Positions 33,105-41,168 of a DNA stretch of 64,000 nt are shown here, piece after piece. The notes below the pieces were generated by a model. It searched no databases. It had not been told where the DNA came from and saw only the letters and a list, made by a program, of their open reading frames with translations. Position numbers and translations under genes: made by a program. The stretch comes from Paenibacillus sp. FSL H8-0537 (lineage in GTDB: Bacteria; Bacillota; Bacilli; Paenibacillales; Paenibacillaceae): positions 5,927,001 through 5,991,000 of the forward strand of contig NZ_CP150290.1 of NCBI RefSeq assembly GCF_038051995.1, written 5' to 3'. The number at the start of each line of letters is the position of its first letter. The stretch's first letter is position 1.

Positions 33105-35018
33105 TCAGGAACGCTTCACCTTTACCCTCCGCAAAATAAGGACAGATAACGGCGGCAGCGGCAGCTCTACGCTGTTTTTCTTATCATGCCAGTTGATGCG
33201 CTGGGATGCAATAGTTCCACCTTCCCGCAGCAGCTCCGCTTGAAAACCCGACCCGCCATAAGCAGGCTCATCACTATTCAGCACAATCTCATAATCGCCT
33301 GCGCTTAGCACGCCAATACGATAAACCGGATGTGCGTAATCGGTAAAATTGCACAGCATGATAAGCGCTTCACCCTTCGGGCTGGCTAATCTGCGATAAG
33401 AAAGGACGCTTTGCAAATGATCCTCGTGCTCAATCCATTCGAAGCCCTTGTAATCATGGTCCAGCTTCCACAGCGCTTTCTCCTGGGCATACAGCTTATT
33501 CAGCCTGCGGGTATAAGCCTGCATCCGCCAATGGGGCTCATAATCCAGCAGCAGCCAGTCAAGCTCCGCGTCGTCCTTCCACTCGATGAACTGGGCAAAT
33601 TCGCCGCCCATGAACAGCAGCTTTTTGCCCGGATGAGTCATCATATAGCCGTAGAACAGCCGTAGTCCGGCAAATTTTTGCTCGTAGCTGCCGGGCATTT
33701 TGTTCAGCAGCGATTTTTTCCCATGCACGACCTCATCATGAGACAGCGGCAGCGCATGATTATCCTGCCAAGCATACCAGATCGGAAAGGTCAGCAAATT
33801 ATGATGATTTTTTCGCTCGAAAAAAGACTGCTTCGCATAGCTTAGCGTGTCATTCATCCAGCCCATATTCCACTTGTAGTTAAAACCAAGCCCGCCTTCA
33901 TCAACTGCCTTCGTAACGCCGGGATAAGCATGCGACTCCTCGGCCATCATAAGGGCATGCGGGTAATATTGAAAAACGGTCTTATTCAGCTGGCGCAAAA
34001 AAGCGATGCCTTCGAGATGCTCCTTGCCGCCGAATTCATTCGGACGCCACTGGCCTGGTTTTTTATCAAAATCATGATACACAATGCTGGTGACCGCATC
34101 AACGCGCAAGCCATCAATATGAAACAGGTCGAACCAAAACAATGCATTCGAAATTAAAAAATTGCAAACCTCCGGCTTTCCGTAATCGAAGGCGAGCGTT
34201 CCCCAGCCGGGCTTCTCGGCAATGAGCGGGTCTTCATTTTCAAACAAAGCCGAGCCGTCAAAGCGGCGCAAGCCATGCGCATCCTTGGCAAAATGCCCCG
34301 GCACCCAGTCGAGAATGACACCAATCCCGTTTTGATGGCACCGATCTATCAGCTCCATTAATTGCTGCGGTTCACCGTAGCGGCTAGTCGCGGCATAATA
34401 GCCCGTCGGCTGGTAGCCCCATGATTTATCGTATGGATGCTCGGTTAGCGGCAGCAGCTCCAGGTGGGTATAGCCCATGTCCGCTACATAAGCGACCAAT
34501 TGATCAGCCAGCTCGCTGTAGGAAAGCAGCGTATCATCCTTATGCCTGCGCCAGCTGCCAAGATGCACCTCGTAAATGTTCATTGGACGGGCATACGGCG
34601 TTTTTTTCCCGCGCATCCACGCCTCATCCTGCCATGCATAACCGTCCAGCGACCATACGCGGGATGCAGTTTGCGGCCTTACCTCGGCATATACGGCATA
34701 AGGATCGGCTTTGAGCAGCCTCTCACCATTTTGGGTTACAATTTCATATTTATACAAAGCGCCCTTCGGCATATTCGGGAAGAAGCCTGTCCAGATGCCG
34801 GACTTGTTAAGCCGGTTTAGCGGCTCATTGCCGCCATGCCACCCGTTAAAATCCGTCGCCAGACGAACCTCCCGCGCTTCCGGCGCCCAAACGTTAAAGC
34901 GAGTGCCTTCGATTCCATGCTCGATTGCTTGGTGAGCGCCCATTTTTCGGTAGCTATGCGCCCATGTTCCTTCATGAAACAGAAAAATTTCTTCTTCGGA
35001 CAATGTGGAGATTTCCAT
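33105..35018 (-). CDS. glgB: 1,4-alpha-glucan branching enzyme
   Basis: ~637 aa GH13_9 with an N-terminal CBM48. Signatures are GTRFNVWAPEAREVRLATDF, DWVPGHFAKDAHGL, GLRVDAVTS (nucleophile Asp ~303), MAEESHAYPGVT (acid Glu ~357) and LPLSHDEVVHGKKSLLNKMP. It introduces alpha-1,6 branches in glycogen. ATG 35018 is used; GTG 35027 in GTGAAATGG is a close alternative. It is first gene of the glgB-glgA operon and divergent from glgC, with ~160 bp between for promoters. Confidence 0.93.
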   Translation of the reverse strand: MEISTLSEEEIFLFHEGTWAHSYRKMGAHQAIEHGIEGTRFNVWAPEAREVRLATDFNGWHGGNEPLNRLNKSGIWTGFFPNMPKGALYKYEIVTQNGERLLKADPYAVYAEVRPQTASRVWSLDGYAWQDEAWMRGKKTPYARPMNIYEVHLGSWRRHKDDTLLSYSELADQLVAYVADMGYTHLELLPLTEHPYDKSWGYQPTGYYAATSRYGEPQQLMELIDRCHQNGIGVILDWVPGHFAKDAHGLRRFDGSALFENEDPLIAEKPGWGTLAFDYGKPEVCNFLISNALFWFDLFHIDGLRVDAVTSIVYHDFDKKPGQWRPNEFGGKEHLEGIAFLRQLNKTVFQYYPHALMMAEESHAYPGVTKAVDEGGLGFNYKWNMGWMNDTLSYAKQSFFERKNHHNLLTFPIWYAWQDNHALPLSHDEVVHGKKSLLNKMPGSYEQKFAGLRLFYGYMMTHPGKKLLFMGGEFAQFIEWKDDAELDWLLLDYEPHWRMQAYTRRLNKLYAQEKALWKLDHDYKGFEWIEHEDHLQSVLSYRRLASPKGEALIMLCNFTDYAHPVYRIGVLSAGDYEIVLNSDEPAYGGSGFQAELLREGGTIASQRINWHDKKNSVELPLPPLSVLILRRVKVKRS

Positions 35019-35181
35019 CCATTTCACCCGCTTTATGTTCGCAATGAACGTATAGTAATGCTCACGAAAGCTAATATTAACCTTAAAAATTGATTTTGAC
35101 TCAATCGTTTCAAGCGCCCTTCAGTCGTTTAAAAATACCTTACAACAACCCGTCACGGACGGCCTGGAGGGAAAAAGCCTA

Positions 35182-36444
35182 ATGCATAATACCGATTGCA
35201 TCGCTATGCTGCTAGCTGGAGGACAAGGAAGTCGTTTAGCACCGTTTACAGGCCAAATGGCCAAGCCCGTCGTATCTTTTGGCGACCGCTTCCGCATGAT
35301 TGACTTTCCATTAAGCAATTGCATTAACTCAGGCATTCGCACCATTGGCGTGCTCACTCAATATTGCTCCGATTCGGTTCACGACCACATTACGGATGGA
35401 GAAGCTTGGCTGCGCTCAACAACGACGAAGCATTCTGGCGAAATTACGATGCTGCCAGCTTCTCGGGTATCAAGCTCAGGCTGCTATACGGGAACGGCCG
35501 ATGCGATTGTTCGCAACGTTGCTTATGTGGACGAGCATCATCCGGAGCATGTGCTTGTTTTATCAGGCGATCACATTTACCAGATGGATTATCGCCCAAT
35601 GCTGGAATTTCACAAGGCAAGCAAGGCAATGGCCACCATTGCCGTCAAGCAGGTTCCATGGCGTGAAGCCCATCGCTTCGGCATTATGCATACGGACGAG
35701 CAGTCCCGCATTGTGAAGTTTGAAGAGAAGCCAGCAACCCCGGAAAGCAACTTGGCTTCTATGGGCATTTATTTATTCCGCTGGCAAGATTTGAGAAGCA
35801 TCCTGCTGGAGGACGCCGCAAACCCTCATTCAAGCCATGACTTTGGCAAAGATATTATTCCCGCCATTTTGGCTGCAGAGGAAAACTTGAACGCTTATCC
35901 ATATGAGGGCTACTGGCGTGATGTCGGCACCGTAGAAAGCCTGTGGGAAGCGCACATGGAGCTGCTTGACGGCGAGATGAGCTTGACTACAGAAACTTGG
36001 CCTCTTAGGTCCAAAGAGGTTCAGCCGGTACGAAACCCCTATGTCAGCCCGCAAGCTGTGCTGAGCAACAGCATTGCCCACCCTGGCTGCACAATCGAAG
36101 GCCGGATTTCACGCTCGGTGCTGGGCGCAGGAGTCAGCATTGGAAAAGGCAGCGGCATCGCCGAAAGCATCATCATGCCCGGTGTAAAAATTGGGCGCAA
36201 TGTTATTATTCATAGAGCCATTATTGGCGAAAACGCCGTTATTCATGACGGCGCAATCATCGGGGAGAGAAATCACGGAGACATAACCGTCGTCGCCCCC
36301 GGCGAAGCAATTGTGGCTCAGCTTATGACTAGCAGCAGCAGTAAACTGAAGGCGCTTGAACAATTAGAACAGTATGAGAATTCAGTGACAGAGCTTGTTG
36401 GTACAGGAGAAGAACGATTCAGCAATAGCGTCTTACACTATTAA
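35182..36444 (+). CDS. glgC: glucose-1-phosphate adenylyltransferase
   Basis: 420 aa. It makes ADP-glucose for GlgA. The nucleotidyl-transfer domain has LLAGGQGSRLAPFTGQMAKP (residues 10-29), then LSGDHIYQMDY (metal Asp) and FEEKPATPESNLASMGIY. The C-terminal left-handed beta-helix has VSIGKGSGIAESIIMPGVKI repeats. GGAGGG precedes the ATG. No glgD or glgP is seen in the window. Divergent placement from glgBA is unusual compared with the glgBCDAP operon of B. subtilis, and would allow separate control of precursor and polymer steps. Confidence 0.94.
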   Translation: MHNTDCIAMLLAGGQGSRLAPFTGQMAKPVVSFGDRFRMIDFPLSNCINSGIRTIGVLTQYCSDSVHDHITDGEAWLRSTTTKHSGEITMLPASRVSSSGCYTGTADAIVRNVAYVDEHHPEHVLVLSGDHIYQMDYRPMLEFHKASKAMATIAVKQVPWREAHRFGIMHTDEQSRIVKFEEKPATPESNLASMGIYLFRWQDLRSILLEDAANPHSSHDFGKDIIPAILAAEENLNAYPYEGYWRDVGTVESLWEAHMELLDGEMSLTTETWPLRSKEVQPVRNPYVSPQAVLSNSIAHPGCTIEGRISRSVLGAGVSIGKGSGIAESIIMPGVKIGRNVIIHRAIIGENAVIHDGAIIGERNHGDITVVAPGEAIVAQLMTSSSSKLKALEQLEQYENSVTELVGTGEERFSNSVLHY

Positions 36445-36560
36445 TGTGTTGTGTCGTAAGCGGATGTCTTGCAGCATGAACGCTGCTGTATCCCATTACT
36501 TTCGACAAGACGCACGCTTTACCCTGCTTGCCAAAGCAGCAAATTATATAGCGGCTTATG

Positions 36561-36656
36561 CAAGGTGAAACGGCTGTCGCCGTCCTAGCGGCGCAGCGCG
36601 TTTCATTCCGAGTAGTATAGAGAAAGGATTGGAAAATATATCCTTTCCCATATTTC
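36561..36656. repeat. dispersed intergenic repeat, subfamily 1, copy 2
   Basis: Begins CAAGGTGAAACGGCT, has GCGGCGCAGCGCGTTTCA and ends with AGAAAGGAT...ATCCTTTCCCATATTTC. It aligns with 2743-2842 along its whole length. Confidence 0.75.
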
Positions 36657-36658
36657 AA

Positions 36659-36703
36659 AAAATAGCCCTCGGTCCACGAAGCAAGGTGGGCCGAGGGCTA
36701 TTT
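36659..36703. terminator. terminator after glgC
   Basis: Perfect-looking stem AAATAGCCCTCGGTCCAC / GTGGGCCGAGGGCTATTT. The rest of the gap to 37019 is AT-rich. It has a weak promoter (TTTTCT-N17-TATAAT, 36838-36866) and a palindrome AAAGTGATTATTCACTTT (36876-36893) that could be an operator for the acetyltransferase gene. Confidence 0.82.
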
Positions 36704-37019
36704 GAGGTTATTAAAGGTTTTTTCCTTATTGGTTAGACTGATGTTCGGCAAAAATAAAGGATTAGACTCGTAGTAAAAGAAGGTTTCTCATGAATTCTCT
36801 AATGTAAGTAAATACAAATTCCAAATCAGTTAATCCATTTTCTATACATATTCTTAATAGTATAATGAGGTAAATAAAGTGATTATTCACTTTGAGAAAT
36901 CCGAAATTGCTTTGGCGGTATTATTTTATGGCTTCGTAAGGATTGCAAAACCATCGAAATATGGGAGTTTAAAACAGATGTTGTGCCGTAGTTAGTTTTT
37001 ATGAAAGGAAGGTATAGGG

Positions 37020-37424
37020 GTGAGTATTTATTACGCTTCAAGCAAAGAGGATATCACTAAGGATGCACTCCAAGAGTTATTTCTTTCGGTAGAATGGGAG
37101 TCTGGCAAGTATCCAAACGAGCTTTTACAAGCAATCGGAGGGTCTCATTCCATTGTTACCGCTTGGGAAGGAGAAAAGCTTGTCGGTTTAATAAATGCTT
37201 TGTCTGATGGTGTTTTAACGGTATATTTTCATTATATGCTTATTAATCCGAGTTATCAGAATATAGGTATTGGTAAGGAAATGATGAATATAATGCTTGA
37301 TAGATATAAAGGGTGTAAAACAAAAGTATTAATTTCTTATCCTCATGCAGTGGATTTCTATAATAAATTCGGCTTTAATACAGAGGATGGAGCTACACCA
37401 ATGTTTATCTCAGAGTTGATATGA
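37020..37424 (+). CDS. GNAT-family N-acetyltransferase
   Basis: 134 aa. The acetyl-CoA binding region is LINPSYQNIGIGKEMMNIML (about residues 74-93, the Q/RxxGxG/A loop), and the C-terminus has HAVDFYNKFGFNTED, the usual GNAT end. GTG at 37020 is preceded by AAAGGAAGG. It is distinctly AT-rich compared with glgC and the RCC1 gene on either side, and has its own promoter and terminator. This suggests acquisition by transfer. Substrate unknown. Confidence 0.86.
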   Translation: MSIYYASSKEDITKDALQELFLSVEWESGKYPNELLQAIGGSHSIVTAWEGEKLVGLINALSDGVLTVYFHYMLINPSYQNIGIGKEMMNIMLDRYKGCKTKVLISYPHAVDFYNKFGFNTEDGATPMFISELI

Positions 37425-37455
37425 TCGAACTAACGGGACACTATAGTTGAATGAC

Positions 37456-37508
37456 AACAGCGGAAGTCTAAGTCTTTATTCATCAAGCCTCAGACTTCCG
37501 CTGTTTTT
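37456..37508 (+). terminator. terminator of the acetyltransferase gene
   Basis: Stem AACAGCGGAAGTCT / AGACTTCCGCTGTT with a 22-base loop and a T-run. Confidence 0.85.
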
Positions 37509-37615
37509 ATTAATGAATCAATCTACAATTTATTTTTCAAAAGCTGACGATTCTTATATTATAAAAAAACATTAAATTAACGATATCAGTCTAACTCTTT
37601 ATTTTCTTTCGACAA

Positions 37616-39130
37616 CTAATCCGAAATTGTCAACTGGCTGAGCTGCTCGTTCCATTGAACCGTGAGCCCCAAGCCTTGCTCCAGCAACTGGTACGGAACG
37701 GCCGTTGCACCGGAATAAACAATCGGAGCCTCTGGCAGCTCAAACGTTACATTGCCTGCTTTCGCCTGAGTATCACCTATGCGGAAGGTTGCGAAGCGTT
37801 CCTTGTATTTAAGCGTATAAATTCTAAAGCCTTCATTATTAAGAACGGCGTTCATCGTCATGCCTAATGCTTTAGCCGCATCTTTTATCGGCACATATAC
37901 CGTCTCTCCTTGCGGAAGTGTAGGGTAAATGCTGCTTAGCCATTGCCCATTTATGATGGTATCAACAGCCGGCCTTGCCAGCATAGGCGTATAAACCATG
38001 CCATCGCTGCGCACGGATGGTCCGCCTGCTTCATAGAACTTGTTGTGGCCCCAGCCCCATGCCTTGCCATCCTCATCTATGGCAACGCCGTGGTCTTCCC
38101 CGGCTGCGATATGCTTGATCCGGGTGAGCCCCCGCACTTTGCCCTGTTTGCCAGTTGCGGTCTGTCCATAAGCAAAAACCTCGCCACCTGTCGTCAGCAA
38201 AAGCAGGCTGCCCGCACTACCGCTTATCTCCTTCAGCGTAAGTATCGGATACAGAGCTTGTTTTTTGCCATTTTCAGCAATACTCCACGCTTTTCCTTTC
38301 GTATCTAATGCCATCATACCGCCGCTATACGCGACGATGGAGGTTATGCCAGACAAGCCAGATCGTTTAGCAGGAGCTGTAGGCTTAATCGTCTCCACGC
38401 CCTCTCGGGGCGCCGCCACAGGCTGCCAGCTCCATACCGTTCCATCCTTCTTCACGGCGTAAGCCTTAGGATAACCGTATGCAACCTGCACGACTTGATT
38501 TAAGCCCTTCACGGCAGCTGGTTTTCCAAAGCTGAGCTTTCCGGTGTCGGCTTGCTGCTTCGTCCATGTTGAGACCGTACCATTTTTCAATAAAGCTATA
38601 TCATAACCATATCCGCCTGCCACCTTCGCTACGCCAGCAGCGCCCGCCACCTGCCGAAGCCCATTTGCATCTTTTCCGCTGCTGTCATTGTGGCCCCAGG
38701 TCCAGACCGTTCCGTCTGCCTTTACCGCCATATAGTTTTGATCACTCTTATTGATATGAATATAGACAATATCGGAAAGTCCGGCATAACGTACGGGCGC
38801 TACTGTATTGCGAAAGCCTGGATTTCCCTCCAGCCCAAGCTCTCCCCACAAATTGCGTCCCCAAGCCCAAACCGTGCCGTCGCTGCGCAGTGCAATCGTA
38901 TAGTTATGGGCGGCTTCTATTTGCGTAAAGCTTTTGGAGACGGCCTCAGCGGCTTGCTCCTGCCCTTGCTCCTGCAATTGGCTTGCTGCTTGCTTCCCGC
39001 TGGCAATCGCTGCACTGTGCGGGCCACCCGTCCATACAATCGCTGCTAGAAGCGTAAGCGCCAGCAAGCCGCGCCAGGCTTCCCCGCTCTTGTTAGACTT
39101 TCTTGACGTTTTTGTGTTGAACAACTTCAT
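37616..39130 (-). CDS. exported RCC1-repeat protein with copper-amine-oxidase-N-like domain
   Basis: ~504 aa. A basic N-terminus plus a hydrophobic stretch (LLALTLLAAIVWTGG, residues ~22-36) is a signal peptide or anchor. Residues ~65-370 contain RCC1-type propeller repeats: RSDGTVWAWGRNLWGELG, KADGTVWTWGHN and IDEDGKAWGWGHNKF. Residues ~395-500 resemble the copper amine oxidase N-terminal (stalk) domain common on Paenibacillus surface proteins (GETVYVPIKDAAKALGM... WNEQLSQLTISD). Likely a cell-surface or secreted protein of unknown ligand. ATG 39130 is preferred because GGGGGTAGG directly precedes it. Confidence 0.82.
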   Translation of the reverse strand: MKLFNTKTSRKSNKSGEAWRGLLALTLLAAIVWTGGPHSAAIASGKQAASQLQEQGQEQAAEAVSKSFTQIEAAHNYTIALRSDGTVWAWGRNLWGELGLEGNPGFRNTVAPVRYAGLSDIVYIHINKSDQNYMAVKADGTVWTWGHNDSSGKDANGLRQVAGAAGVAKVAGGYGYDIALLKNGTVSTWTKQQADTGKLSFGKPAAVKGLNQVVQVAYGYPKAYAVKKDGTVWSWQPVAAPREGVETIKPTAPAKRSGLSGITSIVAYSGGMMALDTKGKAWSIAENGKKQALYPILTLKEISGSAGSLLLLTTGGEVFAYGQTATGKQGKVRGLTRIKHIAAGEDHGVAIDEDGKAWGWGHNKFYEAGGPSVRSDGMVYTPMLARPAVDTIINGQWLSSIYPTLPQGETVYVPIKDAAKALGMTMNAVLNNEGFRIYTLKYKERFATFRIGDTQAKAGNVTFELPEAPIVYSGATAVPYQLLEQGLGLTVQWNEQLSQLTISD

Positions 39131-39261
39131 CCCTACCCCCAATGACCATTTACAAGCTTTCTATATGGACGGTGTTCCCAATTAGAAGGTTGCAGCTTGA
39201 TGGCTGCATGGCTATTTGTTCATTCAGTCATTAGGTTGATAGATGAGGAGGTTTAAAAAAA

Positions 39262-40008
39262 TCAGGCATCCATTTCCAGCACCGAGCTGTTGCTGATCAG
39301 CGTGCCAACATGGCTGCCATGGCAAATTGCCTTCATCGAGCCCGGCTTGTCGAAATTAAACACATGAATCGGCAGATTATAGTCCCGTGCCAAAATAAAG
39401 GCCGACTGATCCATCACCTTAAGCTGCTGATCCAGCACATCATTGTAGTGCAGCGATTTGAATTTCCGCGCTCCCTTATGCAGCTTGGGATCGGCGTCAA
39501 GCACGCCGTCTACGCCCTGCTTGGCGACCAGCAGCGCATCGCACCCTACCTCAATCGCCCGCTGCACCGATGGATAATCCGTCGTCACATATGGCTGCCC
39601 GTTACCGCCAGCAAAAATGACGATATACCCCTTCTCCAAATGATGCACCGCACGCAAACGGATGTAAGGCTCGGCAACGCTGCTGACCGGCAGTGCCGTC
39701 ATGACGCGCACTTCCTTCTTCGTTCTGGCTTTCAGCACGCCTCTGAGCATCAGACTGTTAATAACCGTCGCCAGCGTACCAATATTATCCGCCTCCGCAC
39801 GTTCAATGCCCCAGCTCTCGCCCATATTGCCGCGAAAAATATTGCCACCCCCAATAACGAGCGATACCTCTACGCCCATCTTCACGACGGACAGCACCTC
39901 GCTCGCGATATGCTCCAACCTTTCAGGTTCAAAGCCGAACTCGCTTCCGCCTGCAACCGCTCCTCCGCTCAGCTTAATCAGCACTCTCTTATACCTGTTG
40001 TTCATCAT
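39262..40008 (-). CDS. UMP kinase-like protein (PyrH paralogue)
   Basis: 248 aa of the amino-acid-kinase fold: YKRVLIKLSGGAVAGGSEFG, the glycine loop SLVIGGGNIFRG, VAEPYIRLRAVHHLEKG and LLVAKQGVDGVLDADPK. It aligns with UMP kinase throughout. It is not in the usual tsf-pyrH-frr context, and several normally conserved positions differ (DNIGTLAT for DYMGMLAT, and LSGGA for LSGEA near the phosphate site). It is therefore probably a second, specialised or regulatory copy. Activity is unproven. Confidence 0.78.
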   Translation of the reverse strand: MMNNRYKRVLIKLSGGAVAGGSEFGFEPERLEHIASEVLSVVKMGVEVSLVIGGGNIFRGNMGESWGIERAEADNIGTLATVINSLMLRGVLKARTKKEVRVMTALPVSSVAEPYIRLRAVHHLEKGYIVIFAGGNGQPYVTTDYPSVQRAIEVGCDALLVAKQGVDGVLDADPKLHKGARKFKSLHYNDVLDQQLKVMDQSAFILARDYNLPIHVFNFDKPGSMKAICHGSHVGTLISNSSVLEMDA

Positions 40009-40030
40009 TGATCATGCACCTCCAGTTAGA

Positions 40031-40092
40031 TTAACGTTCGCAAGAAGCAGAGTATAAGGGGGGGAACTTATACAATCTTATATTTTGAAAAA
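40031..40092. repeat. dispersed intergenic repeat, subfamily 2, partial copy
   Basis: TTAACGTTCGC, then AGTATAA...TTATAC and CTTATATTTTGAAAA. It matches the 3' half of 54622-54726, including the small hairpin and the terminal TTATATTTTGAAAA. Confidence 0.6.
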
Positions 40093-40096
40093 AAGG

Positions 40097-40133
40097 CATA
40101 AAAAAACACCAAAGCATCAAATGCCTTGGTGTT
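40097..40133 (-). terminator. terminator, minus strand
   Basis: Stem AAACACCAAgGCAT / ATGCtTTGGTGTTT followed on the minus strand by seven T. It ends transcription coming from the SDR/small-ORF side. Confidence 0.82.
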
Positions 40134-40212
40134 TCAAAGGAATGGGAATAGAAATGTGCTTCGGGCTGGACGGACAAAACCGGCTGCGCCATTGCCTTGG
40201 CTTTCGTTCCAT
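40117..40212 (-). CDS. candidate 31-aa basic peptide
   Basis: Between the SDR gene and the terminator, the minus strand has AAAGGGAGGAGATGGGAGT then ATG (40212), opening a 31-codon frame. It starts MERKPRQWRSRFCPSSPKHI and ends IPIPLKHQGI. The stop lies in the terminator loop. A second start (ATG 40220) in another frame gives a 28-aa peptide. The strong ribosome site and tight fit to the terminator are the only support; no homologue is known. Confidence 0.33.
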   Translation of the reverse strand: MERKPRQWRSRFCPSSPKHISIPIPLKHQGI

Positions 40213-40325
40213 ACTCCCATCTCCTCCCTTTATTCCTGCTTGATTTTGTCTTATTCTACGCCAGCGCTATGCAAGTTGCAATAGTAGCTTAGGCTTAGTG
40301 CTTGCGATACTGATACGAAATGACG

Positions 40326-41072
40326 CTATTCCTCGTAAATCATTTTGCGCGTCATGCCGCCATCGACGACGAGATTAATGCCATTAACGAAATCATTGCC
40401 CGGATCGGTCAAATAAAAACACGCTTTTGCGATGTCCTCCGGCTTGCCGACCCGCATGGACGGATGCTGGCTGTGATCCTCCGGCCGCAGCGCTTCATAA
40501 TCGCCGGTTTCAATCCAGCCGGGGCTGATCGCATTCACGCGAATGCGATCAGGACCAAAAGAAACCGCCAGTGCATGCGTCAGCGCCACAATGCCGCCCT
40601 TGGAAGCCGCATACGCCTCCGTATTGGGCTCAGACATTAGGGCACGCGTCGAGGCCATATTGACGATGGCTCCTCCTCCGGTGCCGCGCATCAACTTAGC
40701 GGCTTCCCTTGCGCACAAAAAAGTGCCGCGCAAATTCGTGTGGAGCAGCGCATCCCATTCTTCAACCTCCAGGTCGTACGGCGACTTCCACACCGCATAA
40801 CCCGCATTGTTAATCAGCACATCCAGACCGCCGTAGGTCTCGCTAATAAAAGCGAACATCGCTTCAATTGCCGCTGGCTGAGCCAAATCAATGGTATAGG
40901 CGGCAGCTTTGCCACCCTGCTCTTGTATACGAAGCGCCGCCTTCTTGGCGCCTTCGCTGTCGCGGTCTGCCGCAATAACGAAGGCGCCCTGCCTCGTATA
41001 GGCTTCGGCAACAGCAAAGCCAATGCCACGCGCGGCGCCGGTTACCAGCACTATTTTTCCACTATAGTCCAT
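40326..41072 (-). CDS. short-chain dehydrogenase/reductase
   Basis: 248 aa classical SDR: VTGAARGIGFAVAEAY (residues 10-25), NNAGYA, the catalytic Ser in NMASTRAL, YAASKGG with Tyr and Lys, and the C-terminal GINLVVDGGMT. Asp at the end of beta-2 (AADRD) suggests NAD(H). It resembles 3-oxoacyl-ACP reductase and glucose dehydrogenase-like enzymes, but the substrate cannot be read from sequence. It lies ~95 bp downstream of thrC on the same strand. Confidence 0.86.
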   Translation of the reverse strand: MDYSGKIVLVTGAARGIGFAVAEAYTRQGAFVIAADRDSEGAKKAALRIQEQGGKAAAYTIDLAQPAAIEAMFAFISETYGGLDVLINNAGYAVWKSPYDLEVEEWDALLHTNLRGTFLCAREAAKLMRGTGGGAIVNMASTRALMSEPNTEAYAASKGGIVALTHALAVSFGPDRIRVNAISPGWIETGDYEALRPEDHSQHPSMRVGKPEDIAKACFYLTDPGNDFVNGINLVVDGGMTRKMIYEE

Positions 41073-41168
41073 TAATCAACTGCCTCCTCTCTACGTTCCT
41101 TTACCTCATTGTGCACAAACAGCCGATCAGATAGGCTCTGACCGGCTGCTCCCGCTGTTTAAGCGCGA

